This document shows positions 1 to 6,166 of a DNA stretch of 6,808 bases, piece by piece. Each line of letters begins with the position of its first letter. The stretch's first letter is position 1. The stretch lies in assembly GCA_017469605.1 (NCBI GenBank), contig JAFUGB010000340.1, forward strand, positions 1 through 6,808. The letters run 5' to 3'. The notes below the pieces were generated by a model. It ran no database searches. It worked only from the letters and a program-made list of their open reading frames with translations, and was not told where the DNA came from. Position numbers and translations under genes: made by a program. This DNA comes from Clostridia bacterium (lineage in GTDB: Bacteria > Bacillota > Clostridia > Christensenellales > Aristaeellaceae).

Positions 1-992
1 CCTTTAAGCATGTTTCGCCCACCTCGGCGGCGGTGGGCATCCCGCTGCCCGAAAAGCTGAAAAAGGCGTGCTTTGTGGATGATATCCAGGGCCTGGACGA
101 CAGCCCCCTGGCCTGCGCTTACGCCCGCGCCCGGGGCACCGACCGCATGTGCTCCTTCGGTGATTGGGTGGCGCTGAGCGACGTGTGCGATGTGACCACG
201 GCCAAAATGCTCAAGCGTGAGGTGTCCGACGGAATCATCGCTCCCGGCTATGAGCCGGAGGCGCTGGAAATCCTGAAAACCAAGCGCAAGGGAAATTACA
301 ATATCGTGGAAATCGATCCCGATTATGTGCCCGATCTCCAGGAGCACAAGCAGGTATTCGGCATCACCTTTGAGCAGGGCAGGAACAATTTTAAAATTGA
401 CGCGGAGCTGCTTACGCATATCGTAACCGCCAATAAGAATTTGCCGGAGTCCGCCGTGCGGGACCTGATCATTTCGCTGATCACCCTCAAATATACCCAA
501 TCCAATTCGGTATGCTATGCCGTTGACGGCCAGGCCATCGGCGTGGGTGCGGGCCAGCAGAGCCGCATCCACTGCACCCGCCTGGCGGGCGGCAAGGCCG
601 ATACCTGGTTCCTGCGCCAGGCCGATCAGGTGCTTGATCTGCCCTTCCGCGCCGATCTTGGCCGGCCAGACCGCGATAACGTGATCGACGGGTATATCAA
701 CCAGAACGAGGAAGACGTGTGCGCCGAGGGCAATTGGCAGAAGTATTTTACCCGCCGGCCCGAGCCCTTTACCAGGGAAGCCCAGCGCGCCTTCCTGGAC
801 ACCGTTACCGGCGTGGCCCTGGGCAGCGACGCCTTCTTCCCCTTCAGCGACAACATTGAACGCGCCCACATGAGTGGCGTCAGCTACATTGCCGAGCCGG
901 GCGGCTCCATCCGCGACGACGCGGTGATCGAATGCTGCGACAAATATGGCATCACGATGGCGTTCACCGGCATGCGCCTTTTCCACCATTAA
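1..992 (+). CDS. purH: AICAR formyltransferase (PurH transformylase domain), 5' end outside window
   Basis: The enzyme transfers a formyl group from 10-formyl-THF to AICAR, giving FAICAR, the next-to-last step of IMP synthesis in the cytosol. The reading frame is open from the left edge (first full codon at 3-5) to TAA at 990-992, giving 329 visible residues. It begins FKHVSP, the transformylase active-site motif; the Lys-His pair (codons 6-11) corresponds to human ATIC K266/H267. Further family motifs are TQSNSVCYA, IGVGAGQQSRIHC, SDAFFPFSDN, PGGSIRDD and the C-terminal RLFHH. From memory, long stretches (AYARARG, ALSDVCDV, REVSDGIIAPGYE, SRIHCTRLAG) match animal ATIC more closely than E. 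coli PurH. About 60 residues should precede the visible part if this is the roughly 390-residue stand-alone transformylase; a bifunctional PurH is not excluded because the N-terminal side is not visible. The GTG at 33 is an internal valine, not a start. It is followed after 139 bp by purD. The transformylase call is near certain; the stand-alone status is inferred. Confidence 0.95.
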   Translation, partial: FKHVSPTSAAVGIPLPEKLKKACFVDDIQGLDDSPLACAYARARGTDRMCSFGDWVALSDVCDVTTAKMLKREVSDGIIAPGYEPEALEILKTKRKGNYNIVEIDPDYVPDLQEHKQVFGITFEQGRNNFKIDAELLTHIVTANKNLPESAVRDLIISLITLKYTQSNSVCYAVDGQAIGVGAGQQSRIHCTRLAGGKADTWFLRQADQVLDLPFRADLGRPDRDNVIDGYINQNEEDVCAEGNWQKYFTRRPEPFTREAQRAFLDTVTGVALGSDAFFPFSDNIERAHMSGVSYIAEPGGSIRDDAVIECCDKYGITMAFTGMRLFHH

Positions 993-996
993 AAGC

Positions 997-1014
997 GGGG
1001 GGCGAAAGCCTCCT
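997..1014 (+). other. GAAA-tetraloop hairpin after the purH stop
   Basis: GGGGGGC (997-1003) can pair with GCCTCCT (1008-1014) around a GAAA loop, a GNRA tetraloop. This gives 7 bp including two G-U wobbles, and it begins four bases after the stop codon. No U-run follows, so I do not call it a terminator. A competing fold pairs 1004-1010 with 1024-1030. The pairing is seen directly; function in mRNA 3'-end protection, processing or pausing is only inferred. Confidence 0.5.
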
Positions 1015-1117
1015 TCCCGAAGCGGCTTTCAGCTGCTCCCCGGCGACATACACGCCGCCTGCGGACTGCGGCTGAAGGAGCCTACCCCTTCAATACATCC
1101 CGGCAAGTTAGCCTGAT

Positions 1118-1124
1118 TAAGGAG
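1118..1124 (+). promoter_or_regulatory. purD ribosome binding site
   Basis: TAAGGAG lies 7 bases upstream of the ATG at 1132, ideal spacing for a Shine-Dalgarno site. It supports that ATG as the purD start. The AAGGAG core is complementary to CTCCTT at 1010-1015 in the same spacer. Confidence 0.85.
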
Positions 1125-1131
1125 CGCACGC

Positions 1132-2403
1132 ATGAAAATACTGGTAGTCGGCGGCGGCGGACGCGAGCACGCCATCATCAAAAAACTGAAGGAAAACCCG
1201 CAGGCTGAAACGATCTATGCTCTGCCGGGCAATGGCGGCATTGCCCGGGACGCGGTGTGCGTGAACATCGGGGCCACCGATATAGACGGCATTGTGGAAT
1301 TTGCCGTGGAGAATGCCGTGGATTACGCCGTGGTGGCACCGGACGATCCGCTGGTGCTGGGCTGCGTGGACGCGCTGGAGGAAAAGGGCATCCCCTGCTT
1401 CGGCCCCCGGGCCAACGCCGCCATCATCGAGGGCAGCAAGGTGTTTTCCAAAAACCTGATGAAAAAATACGGCATCCCCACGGCGGCCTATGAAACCTTT
1501 GACGATTTGAACGCCGCCCTGGCCTACGCGGATACCCTTGAGCCGCCCATCGTGGTGAAAGCCGACGGCCTGGCCCTGGGCAAGGGCGTGATCATTGCCC
1601 AAACCCGGCAGGAGACCCGGGAAGCGCTCACCGATATGATGCGGGGCGGCAAGTTTGGCAAAAGCGGCGAGCGCGTGGTCATTGAGGAATTCCTCACCGG
1701 CCCCGAGGTATCGGTGCTCAGCTTTACCGACGGTGAAACGGTGATCCCCATGGTTTCCTCCATGGACCACAAGCGGGCGGGGGACAACGATACCGGCCTG
1801 AATACCGGCGGCATGGGCACCGTGGCGCCCAATCCGTACTACACGCCGGAGATTGCCGCCCAATGCATGGAGCAGATCTTCCTGCCCACCATCCGCGCCA
1901 TGAAGGCCGAGGGGCGGACGTTCCGGGGCTGCCTGTACTTTGGGCTGATGCTCACGCCCAAGGGTCCCCGGGTCATTGAGTATAACTGCCGCTTTGGCGA
2001 TCCCGAGACCCAGGTGGTGCTGCCGCTGCTGAAAACCGATCTGCTCACCGTGATGCAGGCCGTGACAGCGGGCAGGCTGAAGGAGATCGACGTGGAATTC
2101 AGCCCCCGGCACGCCGCCTGCGTGATCATGGCCTCCAAGGGCTATCCCACCGCCTATGAAAAGGGCTACGAGATCACCATTCCGGAGGCTGTGCTGCCCC
2201 AGGTGTACGTGGCCGGCGCAAAAGCACAGAACGGCAGGCTGGTGACCAGCGGCGGCCGGGTGCTGGGCGTGACGGCGGTGGCCGATACGCTGCGTGGAGC
2301 CATCGACAGCGCCTACGCGGCTGTAAACACCATCCATTTTGACAATGCTTTTTACCGCGGCGATATCGGCGCCCGGGCGCTGAAGGCGGGGGAGAGGGAA
2401 TAA
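1132..2403 (+). CDS. purD: Phosphoribosylamine-glycine ligase (GAR synthetase)
   Basis: PurD joins glycine to 5-phosphoribosylamine with ATP, forming GAR, step 2 of purine synthesis. The protein has 423 residues, normal for the family. The N-terminal domain opens with the glycine-rich GGGGREHA motif (residues 7-14), and APDDPLVLG follows near residue 70. The central ATP-grasp region shows VKADGLALGKGV (about 142-153), EEFLTGPEVSVL (185-196), DHKRAGD and NTGGMG (224-229), then the metal and nucleotide-binding segment EYNCRFGDPETQ (283-294). A C-terminal domain follows with the usual RVLGVTA motif. Where E. coli PurD reads GPEAPL, this one reads APDDPL, a form I associate with Clostridia. All expected motifs are present, with no frameshift. 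The ATG at 1132 is supported by MKILVVGGGG aligning with family N-termini and by the TAAGGAG site. The stop TAA (2401-2403) shares one base with the purL ATG, indicating co-transcription and probable translational coupling. Confidence 0.97.
   Translation: MKILVVGGGGREHAIIKKLKENPQAETIYALPGNGGIARDAVCVNIGATDIDGIVEFAVENAVDYAVVAPDDPLVLGCVDALEEKGIPCFGPRANAAIIEGSKVFSKNLMKKYGIPTAAYETFDDLNAALAYADTLEPPIVVKADGLALGKGVIIAQTRQETREALTDMMRGGKFGKSGERVVIEEFLTGPEVSVLSFTDGETVIPMVSSMDHKRAGDNDTGLNTGGMGTVAPNPYYTPEIAAQCMEQIFLPTIRAMKAEGRTFRGCLYFGLMLTPKGPRVIEYNCRFGDPETQVVLPLLKTDLLTVMQAVTAGRLKEIDVEFSPRHAACVIMASKGYPTAYEKGYEITIPEAVLPQVYVAGAKAQNGRLVTSGGRVLGVTAVADTLRGAIDSAYAAVNTIHFDNAFYRGDIGARALKAGERE
2388..2397 (+). promoter_or_regulatory. 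purL ribosome binding site inside the purD end
   Basis: The purine-rich GGGGGAGAGG lies within the last codons of purD, 5 bases before the purL ATG at 2403. With the TAATG stop-start overlap, it fits reinitiation or coupled translation of purL. Confidence 0.6.
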
Positions 2404-5400
2404 TGGTTTACAGAATTTTTGTGGAAAAAAAAGAGGGGCTGGCCCAGGAGGCCGCCGCGCTTTTGAACGATGCCCGCAGCCTGCTGGGCATCCGGGGCCT
2501 TGAAAATGTGCGCATCCTGAACCGCTATGACGCTGAAAACATCAGCCGGGAGCTGTTTGATTACGCCGTTAAAACGGTATTCAGCGAGCCCCAGGTGGAT
2601 ACCGCCGCCGAGGAAGTCCGGCTGGCGGGGGCGCGGGTGTTCGCGGTGGAATACCTTCCCGGGCAGTTTGACCAGCGGGCCGATTCGGCCGCCCAGTGTA
2701 TCCAGATCATCAGTCAGGGCGAGCGCCCGCTGATCCGCAGCGCCAAAGTATACGCCCTCTACGGCGAACTGAGCGAAAGCCAGGTCACCGAGATCAAAAA
2801 ATACGTGATCAACCCGGTGGAAGCCCGGGAAGCGCAGCTTGAAAAGCCCGATACCCTGAAAACCGAATACGCCATTCCCACCACCGTAAAAACGCTGGAA
2901 GGCTTTATCGGCCTTGACCGTGCCGGGCTGGAGCGGTTTGTGCGCGATTACGGACTGGCCATGGACGCCGATGATATCGCCTTCTGCCAGGACTATTTCA
3001 AAAGCGAGCACCGCGATCCCACCATTACCGAGATCCGCATGATCGATACCTACTGGAGCGATCATTGCCGCCATACCACCTTCCTGACGGTGATCGACGG
3101 CGCAAGGTTTGAGGATGAACTGCTGCAAAAGGCGTATGACCGCTACCTGGCCGTGCGCAGGGAGCTGGGCCGGGAGAATAAGCCCATCTGCCTGATGGAC
3201 CTGGCCACCGTGGCGGTAAAATACCTTAAAAAGCAGGGCAAGCTGGAAAAGCTGGATGAGTCTGAGGAGATCAACGCCTGCACGGTGAAGATCGAGATCG
3301 AGGCCGATGGCAAAAAGGAGCCCTGGCTGCTGCTGTTCAAGAATGAAACGCATAACCATCCCACCGAGATCGAGCCCTTCGGCGGCGCGGCCACCTGCAT
3401 TGGCGGCGCCATTCGCGATCCGCTCAGCGGCCGTGCCTATGTGTACGGCGCCATGCGCGTCACCGGCGCGGCCGATCCCACCGTGCCTGTCAGCCAAACC
3501 ATCCCGGGCAAGCTGCCCCAGCGCAAGCTGGTAACCACCGCGGCCGCAGGGTATTCTTCCTATGGCAACCAGATTGGCCTGGCCACCGGCATCGTGGATG
3601 AAATCTATCATCCCGGCTACGCGGCCAAGCGCATGGAAATTGGCGCGGTGATCGCGGCGGCGCCCCAGGAAAACGTGCGCCGGGAACGCCCGGCCCCGGG
3701 GGATATTGTGATATTGCTGGGCGGCTCCACGGGCCGTGACGGCATTGGCGGCGCCACCGGCAGCAGCAAGGCCCATAACGCCCACAGCGTGGAAACCTGC
3801 GGCGCTGAGGTGCAGAAGGGCAACGCCCCCGAGGAGCGCAAGCTGCAGCGGCTGTTCCGCAATCCGGACGCTACGCGGCTCATCAAGCGCTGCAACGATT
3901 TTGGCGCGGGCGGCGTATCGGTGGCGATCGGAGAGCTGGCCGATGGCCTGGTGATCGATCTGAACGCCATACCCAAAAAGTACGACGGCCTGGACGGCAC
4001 CGAGCTGGCCATCAGCGAAAGCCAGGAACGCATGGCCGTGGTGGTGGAGAAGGAAAACGTGGATGCCTTCCTGGCCCTGGCGCATGCCGAAAACCTGCAG
4101 GCTTGCCCCGTGGCCGTCGTCCAGGCCGAACCCCGGCTGGTGATGAACTGGAATGGCAAAAAAATCGTGGATATCAGCCGCGAGTTCCTGAACAGCAACG
4201 GCGCGGACAAGCATATCGTGATCACGCCCGATGCGCCTGCCGGCTTTGAAAAAGAGGAAACCGGCGGCTTTGCCGAGAATTATATAAAGCTGGCCGCTGA
4301 TCTGAATATCTGCTCCAAGCGCGGCCTGTCCGAGCGCTTTGATTCCACCATCGGCGCGGGCACCGTGCTGATGCCCTTCGGCGGTAAAAACCAGCTGACG
4401 CCCATCCAGGCCATGGTGCAGAAGATCAGCGTGGAAAAGAAGCATACAGACGATGTTTCGCTGATGGCCTGGGGCTACAATCCCTTCATTACGGAAAAAA
4501 GCCCCTACCATGGCGCGTACCTGGCGGTGATCGAATCTGTGAGCAAGCTGATCGCCACAGGGGCCGCTTTCAATGATGTTTACCTGACCTTCCAGGAGTA
4601 CTTTGAAAAACCCGGCGCCGACGGCAGGCGCTGGGGAAAGCCCTTGGCCGCGCTGCTGGGCGCCTTTGATGCCCAAATGAACCTGGGCATCGGCGCCATT
4701 GGCGGCAAGGACAGCATGAGCGGCAGCTTTGAAAAGCTGGATGTACCGCCCACCCTGGTATCCTTTGCCGTAACCACCGGAAAAACCCGGGATATCGTGT
4801 CGCCTGAGTTCAAACAGGCCGGGCATGCCGTAGCGCTGCTGGCGCCTGAAATTGATGAAAACGGCCTGCCGGTTACCGGATCGCTGCTGGCGCTGTTTGA
4901 CAGGGTGCATGCGCTGCTGCAAAGCGGCAAAGCCGTCGCCTGTTACACCCCCGGGCTGGGCGGCGCGGCGGAAGCCGTCATGAAGATGGCCTTTGGCAAC
5001 GGGCTGGGCTTCGCCTTTGACGAAAGTCTCACCCAGCAGGAGCTGTTCGGCTACAGCTACGGCGCGTTCGTGGTGGAGCTGGCGGAGGAAATGGCAATCG
5101 GCCGCCGGCTGGGCGTGATTACCGAAGAAAACATCCTGCGCCAGGGCGGCCAGCAGGTGAACCTGGACCGGCTGCTGGATGATTATGAAGGCAAGCTTGA
5201 AAAGGTATACAGCTGCAATATCCCGGATGCCCGGATCCATACCGAAAACCTGTGCCATGTGGCGAAAAGCTGGCCCGCGCCCGCGGTCAAAACCGCCAGG
5301 CCCCGGGTGCTGATCCCGGCCTTCCCGGGCACCAACTGCGAGTATGACAGCGCCAAGGCCATGGCCGACGCCGGGGCCGATCCGCGGATCATTGTGATCA

Positions 5401-6095
5401 ATAACCTGACTGCCGAGGGTATCAGCCGCAGCGTGGAAACCTTTGCCCAGGCCATCCGGGAGGCCCAGATGGTTTTCATTCCCGGCGGCTTCTCGGGCGG
5501 TGACGAGCCCGACGGCAGCGGCAAATTCATTACGGCCTTCTTCCGCAACGCCGCGGTGAAGGAGGGCGTCGCCAGCCTGCTGGAGCGCCGCGACGGCCTG
5601 ATGCTGGGCATTTGCAACGGCTTCCAGGCGCTGATCAAGCTGGGCCTGGTGCCCTATGGCAAGATCATTGATACCGATGCCGATTGCCCCACCCTGACCT
5701 ACAACATCATCGGCAGACATCAATCCCGCATCGTGCGCACCCGCGTTGCCAGCAACAAGAGCCCCTGGCTCAGCCTCACCCATCCGGGAGAAATTTACAG
5801 CGTGCCCATTTCCCACGGCGAGGGCCGCTTCTACGCCGGCGAGGAGCTGATCCAAAAGCTGGCGGACAACGGCCAGATCGCCACCCAGTATGTGGATCTG
5901 GCGGGCAACGCCACCGGCGATGTGCGCTTCAACCCCAACGGTTCAGCCTGGGCCATAGAGGGCATCACCAGCCCGGACGGCCGCGTGCTGGGCAAGATGG
6001 GCCACAGCGAGCGCTGGAACGCGGGCCTGTACAAAAACGTGCCCGGCAACTACGATATCCGCATCTTTGAGGCGGGCGTGAAGTATTTCAAGTAA
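2403..6095 (+). CDS. purL: Phosphoribosylformylglycinamidine synthase (FGAM synthase), single-chain form
   Basis: PurL converts FGAR, glutamine and ATP to FGAM, step 4 of purine synthesis. The 1230-residue chain carries functions that Bacillus divides among PurS, PurL and PurQ. Residues 1 to about 80 (MVYRIFVEKKEG...) resemble PurS. The linker has TYWSDHCRHTTF (about 216-227). The first AIRS-type ATP domain carries KNETHNHPTEIEPFGG (from about 313), GGSTGRDGIGG (440-450) and NDFGAGGVSVAIGELADG (from 498). A second AIRS-type half follows, with TDDVSLMAWGYNP and GAIGGKDSMSGSF. The class I glutamine amidotransferase domain runs from about 966 to the end: PAFPGTNCEYD, PGGFSGGDEPDG, nucleophile C1071 in GICNGFQ, SHGEGRFY, and the His/Glu pair H1201/E1203 in GHSERW. 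E. coli PurL reads HPER at this last motif; HSER probably marks the Firmicute single-chain clade. It is slightly shorter than E. coli PurL (1295). All active-site motifs are intact. An A8 run lies at codons 8-10. Long antisense frames opposite it look like composition artefacts. Confidence 0.97.
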   Translation: MVYRIFVEKKEGLAQEAAALLNDARSLLGIRGLENVRILNRYDAENISRELFDYAVKTVFSEPQVDTAAEEVRLAGARVFAVEYLPGQFDQRADSAAQCIQIISQGERPLIRSAKVYALYGELSESQVTEIKKYVINPVEAREAQLEKPDTLKTEYAIPTTVKTLEGFIGLDRAGLERFVRDYGLAMDADDIAFCQDYFKSEHRDPTITEIRMIDTYWSDHCRHTTFLTVIDGARFEDELLQKAYDRYLAVRRELGRENKPICLMDLATVAVKYLKKQGKLEKLDESEEINACTVKIEIEADGKKEPWLLLFKNETHNHPTEIEPFGGAATCIGGAIRDPLSGRAYVYGAMRVTGAADPTVPVSQTIPGKLPQRKLVTTAAAGYSSYGNQIGLATGIVDEIYHPGYAAKRMEIGAVIAAAPQENVRRERPAPGDIVILLGGSTGRDGIGGATGSSKAHNAHSVETCGAEVQKGNAPEERKLQRLFRNPDATRLIKRCNDFGAGGVSVAIGELADGLVIDLNAIPKKYDGLDGTELAISESQERMAVVVEKENVDAFLALAHAENLQACPVAVVQAEPRLVMNWNGKKIVDISREFLNSNGADKHIVITPDAPAGFEKEETGGFAENYIKLAADLNICSKRGLSERFDSTIGAGTVLMPFGGKNQLTPIQAMVQKISVEKKHTDDVSLMAWGYNPFITEKSPYHGAYLAVIESVSKLIATGAAFNDVYLTFQEYFEKPGADGRRWGKPLAALLGAFDAQMNLGIGAIGGKDSMSGSFEKLDVPPTLVSFAVTTGKTRDIVSPEFKQAGHAVALLAPEIDENGLPVTGSLLALFDRVHALLQSGKAVACYTPGLGGAAEAVMKMAFGNGLGFAFDESLTQQELFGYSYGAFVVELAEEMAIGRRLGVITEENILRQGGQQVNLDRLLDDYEGKLEKVYSCNIPDARIHTENLCHVAKSWPAPAVKTARPRVLIPAFPGTNCEYDSAKAMADAGADPRIIVINNLTAEGISRSVETFAQAIREAQMVFIPGGFSGGDEPDGSGKFITAFFRNAAVKEGVASLLERRDGLMLGICNGFQALIKLGLVPYGKIIDTDADCPTLTYNIIGRHQSRIVRTRVASNKSPWLSLTHPGEIYSVPISHGEGRFYAGEELIQKLADNGQIATQYVDLAGNATGDVRFNPNGSAWAIEGITSPDGRVLGKMGHSERWNAGLYKNVPGNYDIRIFEAGVKYFK

Positions 6096-6097
6096 CA

Positions 6098-6113
6098 GGG
6101 AGAAAGCTCTCCC
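6098..6113 (+). other. Hairpin after the purL stop
   Basis: GGGAGA (6098-6103) pairs perfectly with TCTCCC (6108-6113) around the loop AAGC, two bases after the purL TAA. CAGGG at 6096-6100 could instead pair with CCCTG at 6120-6124. No T-run follows on this strand, so a standard terminator is unlikely, and fhs probably continues the transcript. Its position and core sequence (GAAAGC then CTCCC) resemble the hairpin after the purH stop. Confidence 0.55.
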
Positions 6114-6154
6114 GGCGGACCCTGGAAAAAAGCCCGGACGTACCGTTACCTGAG

Positions 6155-6161
6155 AAGGAGG
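6155..6161 (+). promoter_or_regulatory. fhs ribosome binding site
   Basis: AAGGAGG is a full-strength Shine-Dalgarno site 5 bases before the ATG at 6167, and it fixes the fhs start. The rest of the 71-bp spacer shows no clear promoter. Confidence 0.85.
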
Positions 6162-6166
6162 ACACA

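Larger units (their letters stand above)
993..1131 (+). other. Structured 139-bp spacer between purH and purD
   Basis: No gene is visible here. The spacer is GC-rich and dense in inverted repeats that cannot all form together: GAAAGCC at 1004-1010 with GGCTTTC at 1024-1030; CGGCG at 1041-1045 with CGCCG at 1053-1057; GCCGC at 1054-1058 with GCGGC at 1068-1072; and CTCCTTC at 1010-1016 with GAAGGAG at 1074-1080. I see no T-run after any hairpin, so there is no convincing intrinsic terminator. I also see no clear -35/-10 promoter pair and no recognisable purine riboswitch core or PurR box. The likeliest reading is an untranslated spacer inside one operon, with RNA structure that may affect mRNA stability or purD translation. 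Confidence 0.6.

Noticed and set aside
993..1131. A purine riboswitch or PurR operator ahead of purD.
   Set aside because: I could not find the conserved purine riboswitch core or a PurR-box-like sequence. The inverted repeats present do not match a known aptamer layout.
1117..2337. A 406-codon open frame on the minus strand, opposite purD.
   Set aside because: Same cause: it mirrors the codon bias of purD, its product is His/Gly-rich without known motifs, and the purD reading is certain.
3617..4225. A 202-codon minus-strand frame inside purL.
   Set aside because: It is Ser/Arg/Pro-rich out-of-frame sequence within a confidently called gene; a shadow frame.
2352..5855. A 1167-codon open frame on the minus strand, opposite purL.
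   Set aside because: It lies almost wholly inside purL, whose forward frame carries every FGAM synthase motif. The antisense translation is low-complexity and rich in H, G, A, Q and R, as expected from GC-rich codon bias that removes antisense stops. No recognisable motif is visible in it.
5684..6070. A 128-codon plus-strand frame overlapping the end of purL in another frame.
   Set aside because: Rich in Arg, Gln, His and Pro, with no motif. It overlaps the amidotransferase domain containing H1201/E1203, so it is not a separate gene.
6096..6166. A rho-independent terminator between purL and fhs, in either direction.
   Set aside because: The 6098-6113 hairpin has no following T-run on the plus strand. 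The A-run at 6126-6131 would be a T-run on the minus strand, but no strong hairpin precedes it in that direction and no minus-strand gene ends there.
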